Shown: positions 16,265-25,300, counted from the first letter of the stretch. The stretch: 58,151 nucleotides of DNA from an uncultured Eubacteriales bacterium (GCA_902796965.1 CADBRA010000049.1:1-58151), one strand, 5' to 3'. The notes: generated by a model from the letters alone, not told the origin. Translations and numbers: made by a program.

Positions 16265-17020
16265 TTAAATCCTCATGATTACTCCGTTGTCAGAGAGATA
16301 CTGCTTGAGTTCTCTGATATCGATCTCCCCGAAATGGAATACGCTCGCAGCGAGTCCTGCATCGGCTTTGCCTTCTTTGAAGACGTCAAGGAAATGCTTC
16401 ATATCACCTGCTCCGCCGGACGCTATGACCGGGAGCTCGACAGCTTCTGAGACTGTGCGGTTGAGCTCGATGTCAAAGCCAGTCTTGACTCCGTCAGCAT
16501 CTATGCTGTTGAGAACAAGTTCGCCGGCACCGAGTTTTTCGCCGCGCTCAGCCCACTCTACTGCGTCTATGCCGGTAGGAGTCCGTCCGCCGTCAACGTA
16601 AACTTCCCATGAGCTGCCTTTTCTCTTGGCATCTATTGAAAGAACGACACACTGGTTGCCGAATTTCAGGGCAGCTTCTGTTATGAGATTCGGGTTTCTG
16701 ACTGCTGCTGAATTTACTGAAACTTTGTCGGCACCGGCGCGCAGAACTTTGTTGAAATCATCTATTGTCCTGATGCCACCTCCGACGGTGAAAGGTATAT
16801 AGACATTGTATGCTGTTTTTTCTACAACGTCCAGAAAGATATCACGCTTTTCGCTGGATGCGGTAATATCGTAAAATACGAGTTCGTCCGCTCCGGCATC
16901 GCTGTAGTGCTTAGCGAGTTCAACAGGATCATCGACATCCTGCAGTCCCTTGAATTTTACTCCTTTTACCACGCGTCCATGGTCTACGTCGAGACACGGT
17001 ACTATTCTCTTAGTCAGCAA
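16265..17020 (-). CDS. hisF: Imidazole glycerol phosphate synthase, cyclase subunit
   Basis: A 251-residue (beta/alpha)8 cyclase that uses ammonia from HisH to form IGP and AICAR. The start is best placed at TTG 17020, giving the canonical N terminus [20 protein letters not shown] with GAAGGAAGG about 8 nt upstream; GTG 17029 in the same frame would sit on the ribosome binding site. The catalytic Asp of CLDV (about residue 10) and the second Asp in [18 protein letters not shown] (about 130) are present. The gene overlaps the end of hisH. Confidence 0.95.
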   Translation of the reverse strand: MLTKRIVPCLDVDHGRVVKGVKFKGLQDVDDPVELAKHYSDAGADELVFYDITASSEKRDIFLDVVEKTAYNVYIPFTVGGGIRTIDDFNKVLRAGADKVSVNSAAVRNPNLITEAALKFGNQCVVLSIDAKRKGSSWEVYVDGGRTPTGIDAVEWAERGEKLGAGELVLNSIDADGVKTGFDIELNRTVSEAVELPVIASGGAGDMKHFLDVFKEGKADAGLAASVFHFGEIDIRELKQYLSDNGVIMRI

Positions 17021-17651
17021 TGTTTTCACCTTCCTTCAGAAAATTCCTGAGAAGCTTCATTCCGGTGTGCGAGCTCTTTTCAGGGTGAAACTGCATTCCG
17101 ATCACGTTTTCTTTTCTAACAACGCCCGGTACTTTAACGCTGTAATCTGCATAGAAGACGACATCGTGCCAGTCTTTAGGACGGGCATAATATGAATGAA
17201 CGAAATATGCGAATTCACCTTCGTTTACACCGTTCGTTATGCTGTCGCTGCGGTTCTTTATGAGTTCGTTCCAGCCCATGTGAGGAATTTTGAGTGTCTC
17301 GTTCCAGTTTTGATCGTTTTCTTTTCCGAAACGGACTACGTCTCCGGGGATGAGTCCGAGCCCTTCCCACTCGCCGTCTTCATAACTCTTGTCGAAGAGC
17401 ATCTGGAGTCCGAGGCAGATGCCGAGCAGGAGACGCCCCTTTCCGCATGCTTCCTTTATATAGATGTCGAGATTTCTCGTTTTCAGGTTATCTATAGCTT
17501 TTCCGAACGAGCCGACTCCCGGAAGTATGAGCGAAGAACATTTGTCGAGCACTTCCGGATCAGATGTGAGTACAGGTTCCGCTCCCAGTTTTTCAACTGC
17601 CTTCATAACGCTCTTTACATTTCCGGCATCGTAATCTATTACTCCTACCAT
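17010..17651 (-). CDS. hisH: Imidazole glycerol phosphate synthase, glutaminase subunit
   Basis: A 213-residue class I glutamine amidotransferase. The nucleophile Cys is in [10 protein letters not shown] (about residue 80), and the His/Glu pair in MQFHPEKSS (about 190). It pairs with HisF. hisH starts on the last base of the hisB stop (TAATG) and overlaps hisF at its end, so there is no room for hisA, which normally lies between hisH and hisF. Confidence 0.95.
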   Translation of the reverse strand: MVGVIDYDAGNVKSVMKAVEKLGAEPVLTSDPEVLDKCSSLILPGVGSFGKAIDNLKTRNLDIYIKEACGKGRLLLGICLGLQMLFDKSYEDGEWEGLGLIPGDVVRFGKENDQNWNETLKIPHMGWNELIKNRSDSITNGVNEGEFAYFVHSYYARPKDWHDVVFYADYSVKVPGVVRKENVIGMQFHPEKSSHTGMKLLRNFLKEGENIAD

Positions 17652-18229
17652 TACAGAACCCCCTTTGTTGAAAGCAAATCGCTGCCGATGATTTTTGTGC
17701 TGTCGGCCAACGCCCTTCCGACGCTTTTGAAAACAGCTTCTATTATGTGATGAGTGTTTTTGCCGTAAAGCACATTAACATGCAGAGTGATGAGTGCGTT
17801 CATAGCGAAACCGCGCATGAATTCCTCGACGAGTTCAGTTTCGAACTCTCCCACGCGTTCTGCCGGCATATCGCCGTTGAAGACGAGAAAAGGTCTGCCG
17901 GAGACGTCGACTGCAGACATTGCGAGCGCTTCGTCCATCGGCGTGTAAGCGAGACCGAAGCGTTTTATGCCTGTTTTGTCTTTTGTGCATTCAGCGAATG
18001 CTTTTCCGAGCACGATGCCGATGTCTTCTGCCGAGTGGTGAAAATCGACATATATATCGCCATCGCATTTGATTTCTATATCATAGCCGGCATGTTTTCC
18101 CATGGAATTCATCATATGATCGAAAAAGCCGTTTCCTGAACGGCAGTTAACATTCCCGGTCCCGTCTATATTGAGAAAAACACTGATATTTGTTTCGTTT
18201 GTTTTTCTTGATATCTCTGCACTTCTCAT
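17651..18229 (-). CDS. hisB: Imidazoleglycerol-phosphate dehydratase
   Basis: A 192-residue monofunctional IGP dehydratase of the short bacterial type, without the phosphatase domain of enterobacterial HisB. Mn-binding motifs FFDHMMNSMGKHAG and DFHHSAEDIGI, and the C-terminal HHIIEAVFKSVGRAL copy, are intact. It begins 4 nt after the hisD stop, with GAGGAATAG as ribosome binding site. The separate PHP phosphatase at 21363 would supply the histidinol-phosphatase step. Confidence 0.95.
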   Translation of the reverse strand: MRSAEISRKTNETNISVFLNIDGTGNVNCRSGNGFFDHMMNSMGKHAGYDIEIKCDGDIYVDFHHSAEDIGIVLGKAFAECTKDKTGIKRFGLAYTPMDEALAMSAVDVSGRPFLVFNGDMPAERVGEFETELVEEFMRGFAMNALITLHVNVLYGKNTHHIIEAVFKSVGRALADSTKIIGSDLLSTKGVL

Positions 18230-18235
18230 AATCTG

Positions 18236-19549
18236 CTATTCCTCATATCCTTCAAGTTCGCCGAATCTGATCTTGATGGCATTTCCGTGAGCTGTGAGTC
18301 CCTCTTTATCAGACATGATGACTATGTCGTCCTTTACTGATTTGAGATCTTCGCGTGAATATTCTATTATGCTTGATCTCGTGAGGAAATCGTAGACGCC
18401 GAGCGGCGATGCAAACTTAGCAGTTCCGCTTGTCGGAAGAGTGTGATTAGGACCGGCTATGTAGTCTCCCAGCGGCTCAGATGAATACTTGCCGAGAAGA
18501 ACAGCTCCGCAGCAATCTACTTTATCGAGCCATTTTTCTGGATCGTCTATTTCGAGCTCGAGATGTTCGGGCGCGATGTCATTTGCAATTTCGAAAGCGC
18601 TGTCAAGATCTTCGGTTATGAATATCGCAGCATTGTTTTCTATTGATTTGCCGGCGATCTCTTTTCTTTCGAGAACAGCGAGCTGCTTCTTTATTTCAGC
18701 GGCGGTCTTTTCGGCAATGCTACTGTCGTCAGTTATGAGAACAGCAGAAGCCATGACGTCGTGCTCAGCCTGTGAAAGCATGTCAGCAGCTAGATAAGCG
18801 GGATTAGATGTGCTGTCTGCAATTACTGTGACTTCACTTGGACCGGCGATCATGTCTATATCTACAGTGCCGAACACATATTTTTTTGAGCGTGCCACAT
18901 ATGCGCTGCCGGGTCCTGTGATCTTGTTAACCTTTTTGATGCTTTCTGTGCCGTAAGCCATAGCTGCTATTGCCTGTGCGCCGCCGGCCTTGTATATTTC
19001 GTGAGCTCCTGCTATCTTAGCTGCGGCGAGAATGTATTTGTTTATCTTTCCATCTTTTCCGGCAGGCGTGCACATTACTATGCGAGGGCAGCCGGCGATC
19101 GTGGCAGGAATGATATTCATGAATACAGAAGAAAATAACGGTGCTGATCCGCCCGGAATATATACGCCGACGTTTTTTATCGGCCTTATGATCTGACCAA
19201 GCATTATTCCGTTTCCTTCTCTATATGACCATGTTTCATTTAACTGATGTTTGTGAAATCTTCTGATATTATCGGCTGCCTTCTCAAAAGCGCTTATGAC
19301 ATCTGGCTCACATGCGACATAAGCTTCCTGAATTTCTTCTTCCGTAACTCTGAGCTGACCCATCTGTTCCTTTGTCGGACCGCCGAACTTGTGCATATAA
19401 TAGAAGACAGCCTCGTCGCCCCTTTTTCTGACATCTTCAATGACTTCTTTTACTGTACGGTCGACATCGTCAAAATCGCTGTCAGTCCTGTTGCTTAACA
19501 TCTGTGAAGCTGAAAGCTCGCTGCCTTTAGCTATATTTACGATCTTCAT
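18236..19549 (-). CDS. hisD: Histidinol dehydrogenase
   Basis: A 437-residue zinc enzyme that oxidises histidinol to histidine in two NAD-dependent steps. Recognisable blocks are YIPGGSAPLFSSVFMN, AQAIAAMAYGTESI, KITGPGSAYVARSKK, DMIAGPSEVTVIAD, LSQAEHD and GPNHTLPTSGTAKFASPLGV. Length is usual. ATG 19549 overlaps the hisZG stop as ATGA. Confidence 0.97.
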   Translation of the reverse strand: MKIVNIAKGSELSASQMLSNRTDSDFDDVDRTVKEVIEDVRKRGDEAVFYYMHKFGGPTKEQMGQLRVTEEEIQEAYVACEPDVISAFEKAADNIRRFHKHQLNETWSYREGNGIMLGQIIRPIKNVGVYIPGGSAPLFSSVFMNIIPATIAGCPRIVMCTPAGKDGKINKYILAAAKIAGAHEIYKAGGAQAIAAMAYGTESIKKVNKITGPGSAYVARSKKYVFGTVDIDMIAGPSEVTVIADSTSNPAYLAADMLSQAEHDVMASAVLITDDSSIAEKTAAEIKKQLAVLERKEIAGKSIENNAAIFITEDLDSAFEIANDIAPEHLELEIDDPEKWLDKVDCCGAVLLGKYSSEPLGDYIAGPNHTLPTSGTAKFASPLGVYDFLTRSSIIEYSREDLKSVKDDIVIMSDKEGLTAHGNAIKIRFGELEGYEE

Positions 19550-21171
19550 TCCTGTTCAGTTCCTTCCTTCATGAGCTTTGTGAGTTCCATTACCTGATCT
19601 CTCTTGACTTTGAGACTCGCGCGGTTTACGATAAATCTCGCTGAAATATCAGTGATCGGTTCGATTACCTCAAGCCCGTTTTCTCTTAAAGTGTTTCCCG
19701 TTTCAACTATATCGACTATAACATCCGATAGCCCGACGAGCGGAGCAAGCTCGACAGAACCATTTATCTTTATGATTTCGATGGACCTGCCTGACCTGGC
19801 AAAGAATTCCTTGGCTACTCTCGGATATTTTGAAGCGACTCTGAGCTTTTTCCTATTATCATATTTGTACCCCTTAGGCGCAGCCACGGCAAATATACAT
19901 TTTCCGTAGCCGAGGTCGAGCATTTCATATACGTCTGAATTGCTCTCTAAAAGCGTGTCTTTTCCTATTATACCGACATCGCATGCACCTTTTTCAACGT
20001 AAATGCCGACATCAACAGCTTTGACGAATATTATTCTGTACCGGCCTGTTGAATCTGTGAATATGAGTTTGCGGCTTTCCTTTGTGTAATCAGGGAAAAT
20101 AATTCCGGCATCTCTGAGCTTTTCGACCGTTATTTCGGCCAGGCGGCCTTTTCCGAGAGCGATATTGAGAACTCCCGCGTCATCAGGCTCGTTCTGTGAT
20201 ACCTCGTAGAGAAGATCAATATTGAGACCGAATCCGGCGGCAGGGACATCCTTTCCAAATTTTTTCATGAGGCCGTCATATCTCCCTCCGCTTCCGATAA
20301 TTGCACCGGAATCCTTAAGGTAGAGTCTGAAAATCATGCCCGAGTAATAGTCGAGGCTGCTGATGAGTCCCATATCTACTGTCATGGATACAGATTTGCC
20401 CACTTTTTCAGAAATGCTTCTGATGTTGCTGACAGCTGCACGCATTTTTTCGTTAACCGAGATCTCCCAGGCTCTCTCAGTCACGTCTGCGATGTCGCCA
20501 TACATGAGCGGCATTTCAAGGATCACATCTGTATATTTCTGTGGAAGTTTTCTTTCCCGGCAGAAATCGATGAGACCAGGGATGTTCTTTGATTCCATCA
20601 TGGATCTCAGTACTGCTTCAGATTCGGCATCATTTATTCCGCACTCTGATGCGAGCTCTTCCATGAATCCGTTGAAGTAGTCAGCATTTCCTATTTCCGT
20701 TGTGAGATCATGGAATCCTGATTTTTGAAGTGCATCTATCGCTGTGAGAATTATCCCTGCGTCGACCTCAGAGGAATTCGTCCCGAAATATTCGATGCCG
20801 GCCTGCCTGAATTCTCTCTTGCCGCCGGCTCTGTAATCAGCGCTTCTGAACACATTAGTCAGATACATAAGCTTTACGTCGCCGCTGCCATCTTTATAAT
20901 GCGTTGCTACCATTCTGGCTATTGGAACAGTGGCATCAGGTCTGAGGACCATGATCTTTCCGTTTGTATCCACGATTTTGTACATATCTTCTGTATCGAC
21001 AGAGATATCTCCGTCAGAGAAAAGGTCGTAATACTCGAACGTCGGCGTCATGATCTGCCTGTAGCCGGCTCTTCTGAAGACATCGAGCACAGATGTTTCT
21101 ATTGCGCTCATTTTTTCATATTCTTCGTAATTGATGTCAGCTACGCCTTCGGGAATAAAATTCTTTTTCAT
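19546..21171 (-). CDS. hisZG: HisZ-HisG fusion: ATP phosphoribosyltransferase regulatory and catalytic chains
   Basis: A 541-residue protein joining two normally separate chains. Residues 1 to about 325 are HisZ, a catalytically inactive HisRS-like domain (RPDATVPIARMVATHY, YYSGMIFRLYL, GSGGRYDGLMKKFG). Residues from about 335 are short-form HisG (LNIALGKGRLAEITVEKL, ACDVGIIGKDTLLE, VDIVETGNTLRENGL). HisG normally forms a hetero-octamer with HisZ to catalyse and feedback-regulate the first step of histidine synthesis. ATG 21171 follows CAGGAG. It is first in the operon, behind a consensus promoter. Confidence 0.93.
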   Translation of the reverse strand: MKKNFIPEGVADINYEEYEKMSAIETSVLDVFRRAGYRQIMTPTFEYYDLFSDGDISVDTEDMYKIVDTNGKIMVLRPDATVPIARMVATHYKDGSGDVKLMYLTNVFRSADYRAGGKREFRQAGIEYFGTNSSEVDAGIILTAIDALQKSGFHDLTTEIGNADYFNGFMEELASECGINDAESEAVLRSMMESKNIPGLIDFCRERKLPQKYTDVILEMPLMYGDIADVTERAWEISVNEKMRAAVSNIRSISEKVGKSVSMTVDMGLISSLDYYSGMIFRLYLKDSGAIIGSGGRYDGLMKKFGKDVPAAGFGLNIDLLYEVSQNEPDDAGVLNIALGKGRLAEITVEKLRDAGIIFPDYTKESRKLIFTDSTGRYRIIFVKAVDVGIYVEKGACDVGIIGKDTLLESNSDVYEMLDLGYGKCIFAVAAPKGYKYDNRKKLRVASKYPRVAKEFFARSGRSIEIIKINGSVELAPLVGLSDVIVDIVETGNTLRENGLEVIEPITDISARFIVNRASLKVKRDQVMELTKLMKEGTEQE

Positions 21172-21194
21172 TTAAGACTCCTGATCCTTTACAT

Positions 21195-21255
21195 ATATAT
21201 TAATAAAGTAAATATTCATTTCACTTTACTGCTTTATCACTTTATCATAGTAAAC
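21195..21255. promoter_or_regulatory. Repeated operator-like elements in the his leader
   Basis: Between the his promoter and hisZG, the minus strand carries TAAAGTGA twice and several AGTAAA/TTTACT half-sites, including an inverted pair AGTAAA...TTTACT. They begin immediately after the -10 box, where a repressor would block initiation. The repressor is not identified. Confidence 0.4.
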
Positions 21256-21284
21256 ATTATATGTTATGGTGTTTTAACTGTCAA
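21256..21284 (-). promoter_or_regulatory. Consensus sigma-A promoter of the his operon
   Basis: On the minus strand TTGACA (21279-21284), a 17-bp spacer and TATAAT (21256-21261) match consensus exactly. It lies about 85 bp upstream of hisZG. Confidence 0.88.
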
Positions 21285-21362
21285 TCCGTTTTTTTATATG
21301 CTATTATAAGTGAGTAATGCCGCGAATGGCACAAAAATTACGCAGGGAGGCGAAATCATTTC

Positions 21363-22160
21363 ATGTATTTTGATTTTCATACACACTCTTCATTTTCAGA
21401 CGACTCTCCGACTCCGTTAAAGGCAATGCTCGACAGAGCAGTGGAGCTTCATATCGGAGAGATTGCCGTTACTGATCATTATGATCCAGGTTACCCTGAT
21501 CCCGAATTCCCATTTGAACTGGAATTTGATAAGTACCATCAGGCGCTCGAAAAATACCAGGATGAATATGCAGGCCGTCTGAAAATCGCTAAGGGTATCG
21601 AGATAGGTATTCAGTCTGATCAGATCGATGCAGCCAGAAAGGCTGCGCAGGCGTACGATTATGATTATATCATAGGCTCGTTTCACTGTGCGCTCGGAGA
21701 ACCTCTTTATGAGGGACATTTTTACGATGGAAAAACTCCTGTTCAGGCGTTCAGAGACTATTTCGAATACATATATGACAATTTCAAAGTATATAAGGAT
21801 TACTGCTGCGCGGGACATCTTAATCTTGTAGCACGCTACAGCGATCAGGAAAGTCCTGCTTTTAAGGAATACGCTGACATCGTAGAGGCTATTCTCAGAA
21901 TGATCATAGAAGACGGAAAAGGTATAGAGTTAAATACGTCGTCATGGCGTTACAATATGGCCGAGACATGTCCGTCAAAGGAGATACTCGAAATGTACAG
22001 AGATCTCGGAGGCGAGATCATTACGACCGGTTCAGATGCGCATACGCCTGACAAGATAACAGACCATTTTGAGACGGCCTATGAATATCTGAAGTCGCTC
22101 GGGTTCAGATACGTATGCACATTCAGCGAGAGGAAATCTGAGTTTCACAAGCTCGGCTGA
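21363..22160 (+). CDS. PHP-domain histidinol-phosphatase (HisJ/HisK type)
   Basis: A 265-residue PHP-family metal-dependent phosphatase, the Bacillota-type histidinol-phosphatase. The metal ligands appear in order: DFHTHSSFSDD (about 4-14), AVTDHYD, KGIEIGI, IGSFHCALG, CAGHLNLVARY and TGSDAHTPDK near 225. It is divergent from the his operon that lacks a phosphatase domain, which supports assignment to histidine synthesis. GGGAGG precedes ATG 21363. The stop codon lies inside a small GGA-loop palindrome (22157-22169). Confidence 0.9.
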   Translation: MYFDFHTHSSFSDDSPTPLKAMLDRAVELHIGEIAVTDHYDPGYPDPEFPFELEFDKYHQALEKYQDEYAGRLKIAKGIEIGIQSDQIDAARKAAQAYDYDYIIGSFHCALGEPLYEGHFYDGKTPVQAFRDYFEYIYDNFKVYKDYCCAGHLNLVARYSDQESPAFKEYADIVEAILRMIIEDGKGIELNTSSWRYNMAETCPSKEILEMYRDLGGEIITTGSDAHTPDKITDHFETAYEYLKSLGFRYVCTFSERKSEFHKLG

Positions 22161-22169
22161 CGGAGTCAG
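22157..22169. repeat. GGA-loop palindrome over the PHP stop codon
   Basis: CTGAC-GGA-GTCAG; the TGA is the stop of the histidinol-phosphatase gene. Same stem-GGA-stem design as the other dispersed palindromes. Confidence 0.5.
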
Positions 22170-22212
22170 GTTTATATAAAGGAAACATAGAAGAAGCTTA
22201 CCGCAGAAAAAA

Positions 22213-22257
22213 CGAAAGCCCTGGCGCGCGGCAGATCAATGCTGCGCGCAGGGCTTC
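22213..22257. terminator. Strong GC-rich hairpin, probable terminator of the PHP gene
   Basis: AAGCCCTG-GCGCGCGGC and GCTGCGCGC-AGGGCTT pair over about 15 bp with a short loop. No T-run follows on the plus strand. Confidence 0.5.
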
Positions 22258-22276
22258 AGATAATAACGCGGTCAGC

Positions 22277-22705
22277 TCATTTTGTGCGCCAGGCGCACAT
22301 TGCGGACGGATTCCGCGCAGGCTTACCGTCATGTTTGAACTTGTCTGAGTAAAATCTGCGCTTGATAATCGTCCAGACTATCTGCGATGAGCTGAAATAT
22401 GGCGAGAGCAGCCTGCTTGCACCGAGCTCGGCTGCCATTACGAAGATTCCGGACAGAAATTCTGTGAGATAAATGAATCCTTTTATATTGACGAGCCTGC
22501 GCTCAGGCATTCCTGTCATGCCGCCCGATTCAGCTCTGCGGCTTTTTCCGCCGCCAGACGGAGTTTTTATTCCGGCAGATTCCTGCTGATCAGAAGTATC
22601 TTGACCGTTGCTGTCAAGATCATCAGCTGAGTTATCTGAAAGCTTCCCGCCTCCGGTGCCGCAGTATGCACCTTCTTTAATTTCGTTTATTATATTTTCT
22701 GACAT
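22277..22705 (-). pseudogene. Truncated fused-MFS/spermidine synthase-like membrane protein
   Basis: The 142-residue frame starts at ATG 22705 after AAGGAGAAT. After a polar region it contains YLTEFLSGIFVMAAELGASR and LLSPYFSSSQIVWTII, which match the first membrane segment of spermidine-synthase-like (fused MFS) transporters. There the homology breaks off: the remaining 30 residues are basic, unrelated, and partly encoded by a composite palindromic repeat. Full-length relatives run to several hundred residues, so this is a 5' remnant. Polar residues 20-65 (Gly/Ser/Asp-rich) are also unusual. Confidence 0.6.
22284..22321. repeat. Composite two-hairpin palindromic repeat, copy 3
   Basis: GTGCGCC-A-GGCGCAC (22284-22298), 3 nt, then GCGGAC-GGA-TTCCGC and GCAGG (to 22321). 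Compared with copy 1 the second half differs by a single base across 21 positions. It supplies the last codons of the truncated gene at 22277. Confidence 0.7.
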
Positions 22706-23190
22706 AAATTACATTCTCCTTGAATATCCACAATATGCTATTCGCGGCAGCATCATCAGTTTACAATCAGATTCAGCGTACGGTGCCGCTGAGCTCTTGA
22801 AGCCCCTGAAATATTCTGCAATTGTGATGTCATGATCCGGTATTGAAGAGAAAAACAGCACATGGCAGAGTTAAGCAGAGGGCAGGCCATTGTTCTGTAC
22901 AAACAATGAACAGTGTTATTGCTGCTGTATAGAATCATAATATATAATGGAGGAAAAATAAAATCATGGAATAAAAAAAAGACAATCATGACCGCTCCGC
23001 GGACAGTCCGGCCGGTCATGGCTCTGAGGCGGCCGTAAACATATGCTGCATGAAAGAGCGTCTCCGGAGCATGCGATGAACCGGAGACGCGGAATGTTGT
23101 GCATCTGCTGCATTATTTGCCTGATGCATGGCATTACAGATTATGTTCTTATATCAATACCTGAAATTAGAGAAAAGCCAGTGTGTTGAC
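22706..23190. other. Gene-free stretch with several hairpins
   Basis: CATGACCG...CGGTCATG (about 22988-23022) encloses a CCGCTCCGCGG palindrome. GCGTCTCCGG...CCGGAGACGC (23059-23092) is a strong hairpin 100 bp beyond the CoA-transferase stop and may be its terminator on the minus strand. No gene is seen. Confidence 0.5.
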
Positions 23191-24840
23191 CTATGCGGCA
23201 CTTTTTTCTTCGCCGCCGGCGCCGCCGTTTTTCGGAGCTGTAGGATTGTTGTCAGGATGAAGCGTGAAGCCGTCCTCTGTGAATATGCTACTGTCCATAA
23301 GCTCAGGTCCGCCGATAGGTATTATGATATCAGCTGCGCAGAGATCCAGTATCTGAGATTTTATATCAATGCCAGGTGCGACTTCCTCGAGAATCATTCC
23401 TCCGCCAGATACACAGCGGATCACGCAGCGTTCCGTGATGATGAGAAAACTGTCGTGATTTTTTAGATACTGTTCAGCATCGAATGTGATCATAGGGCAG
23501 CTGTCCACGAATTTTTTGTATTTTCCTTCGCGGGTGATGTTTAGCTTTCCGTCCTTTATCTCTGTCTGAAGGCCTGCAGCTGTGAATGTTCCGATGAACA
23601 TGACATGTTTTGAACTCTGAGCGATGTCTGTAAATCCGCCGATGCCTGTCATCTTGCCGTTCAGGAAGCTCGTGTTCATATTTCCTTTTTTGTCTATCTC
23701 GCTTAATCCGAATACGCCCATGTCGAGACATCCGCCGTCGAAATAGTTGAAATGAACAGCGTGGTCGCAGAGAACTTCAGGGTTCCAGTGGCATCCAAAA
23801 TCTCTTCCTGCAGCAGGAACTCCGCCTATGACTCCTGTCTCAGATATGGTCGTTACAATATCAGCACTGCCGCACTCTTCAAGAATGGAAGGTATATTCT
23901 GTGGCATGCCTATTCCGAAGTTCACCTGATCGCCTCTCTTAAGCTCCATCGCAGCCCGTCTTGCGATTACTTTTTTGTGATCAAGCGGCATTGCTTTTGC
24001 CGAACTGTCAAGATCTGCGATCTCGTCGCCCGTGAACGAATAATTGTAATCATCAGCGTGCCACCTTCCCGTCGTCTGAGGCACATCGTCCGGATGCTGT
24101 TCTATGACTATATAGTCTACATATATGCCGGGCACCTTTACAAGGCGCGGACTGATATCATGGAGTTCTACCTGTTTTTCAACCTGAACGATGACGATTC
24201 CGCCGCTCGCCTTTACAGCCTGTGCGACAGACAGCATCTCTGTATTAATAGGTTCTTTTTCTGTGCTGATATTTCCGTGTATGTCAGCTCTTGTACCTCT
24301 CAGCAGCGCTACGTTAAAGCCCGGAGATTTATAGAAAAGATAATCTTCGCCGCGGAAATCAGGTATGTATTCGACGAGGTCCTCACCTTTTTCTTTAGTG
24401 AGCTCGTTAAGCTTTCCTCCGCCGTAACGCGGGTCGGCGCTTGTACCCATACCTATCTTAGTCAGCACTCCAGGCATTCCTCTGCCTGCTGCACCATACA
24501 TCTGTAATATAGGCCCCATAGGAAGCATATATCCCTGTATCTTGTTATCAGCGACTTCTTTTGCCATTATCGGGCAGACGGCCAGATACGAAGATATAGT
24601 ACGCGCAAGCATGCCGTCGAGACACCATGCGCCTTCACCCCACTCATCCTCGGCAAAGGTGCCCATGCCCGCTGCGCGGAATGTAGTGAGATCCCTGGGA
24701 TGTCCTTCATCGATAAAACGCTCTTTTACAGCATCGACGATCTCATTTGGAAAACCAACAAGACTGTCTGGTGAAAATGTTACGACATCTCTGTCTTTTA
24801 TTAATTTTGCAGCTTCTTTTGCAGTGATGACCTTTGCCAT
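23191..24840 (-). CDS. Acyl-CoA:acetate/3-ketoacid CoA-transferase, YdiF type
   Basis: A 549-residue single-chain CoA-transferase (alpha and beta halves fused). The catalytic glutamate is in TISETGVIGGVPAAG (about residue 330), and the second half has FGIGMPQNIPSIL and GGFTDIAQ. Such enzymes move CoA between acetyl-, propionyl-, butyryl- or other acyl-CoAs and carboxylates in fermentation; substrate cannot be set from sequence. The tail PKNGGAGGEEKSAA is low-complexity. AAGGAGGTACATC precedes ATG 24840. It appears to be transcribed alone, with a perfect palindrome at 24980 upstream. Confidence 0.9.
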   Translation of the reverse strand: MAKVITAKEAAKLIKDRDVVTFSPDSLVGFPNEIVDAVKERFIDEGHPRDLTTFRAAGMGTFAEDEWGEGAWCLDGMLARTISSYLAVCPIMAKEVADNKIQGYMLPMGPILQMYGAAGRGMPGVLTKIGMGTSADPRYGGGKLNELTKEKGEDLVEYIPDFRGEDYLFYKSPGFNVALLRGTRADIHGNISTEKEPINTEMLSVAQAVKASGGIVIVQVEKQVELHDISPRLVKVPGIYVDYIVIEQHPDDVPQTTGRWHADDYNYSFTGDEIADLDSSAKAMPLDHKKVIARRAAMELKRGDQVNFGIGMPQNIPSILEECGSADIVTTISETGVIGGVPAAGRDFGCHWNPEVLCDHAVHFNYFDGGCLDMGVFGLSEIDKKGNMNTSFLNGKMTGIGGFTDIAQSSKHVMFIGTFTAAGLQTEIKDGKLNITREGKYKKFVDSCPMITFDAEQYLKNHDSFLIITERCVIRCVSGGGMILEEVAPGIDIKSQILDLCAADIIIPIGGPELMDSSIFTEDGFTLHPDNNPTAPKNGGAGGEEKSAA

Positions 24841-25300
24841 GATGTACCTCCTTATCTGTAGATTTTGTAAGTCAGGCGGAAAATGAGTTAGAGAAAAACG
24901 CCCGATTGTATTTAAAACAGACGATCATAGTTATGTAATGGAGCCTGCAGCCTTTATGCAGGAAAATCATCTGCTACCCACCAAATACATATGATGTATT
25001 TGGTACTACATTGATCTGATACTATATTTATATCACCAAAAATTTAATAATGCAATAAGCCGAGTGATAATAGCTGCAAATATTATTCTTGCAATAAGTA
25101 TTAAATAATTGGATATAAAAATATTAGAATTGAAATAAAAGTAAATATTTATGTTAAAAAAATAACTTAAAAACTCGATTTTTCAGCGAAAAAACAGACG
25201 AGTAATCCACTGAGTTCAATAAGGGGTATGATAGGTCTAATTATGCAAATGCATTTGATGTAAGTTTCATATGCTGAAGCGGCGCAATGCCGGATATAAA
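24841..25300. other. Upstream region of the CoA-transferase
   Basis: About 460 bp, very AT-rich from 25005 to 25200. It contains CCTGCA/TGCAGG (24943-24961) and the perfect palindrome at 24980. No ORF or clear promoter hexamers are recognised. Confidence 0.5.
24980..25004. promoter_or_regulatory. Perfect 11-bp inverted repeat upstream of the CoA-transferase
   Basis: ACCAAATACAT-ATG-ATGTATTTGGT is symmetrical except for the 3-bp centre, the shape of a dimeric repressor operator. It lies 140 bp upstream of the CoA-transferase start. The regulator is unknown. Confidence 0.5.
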
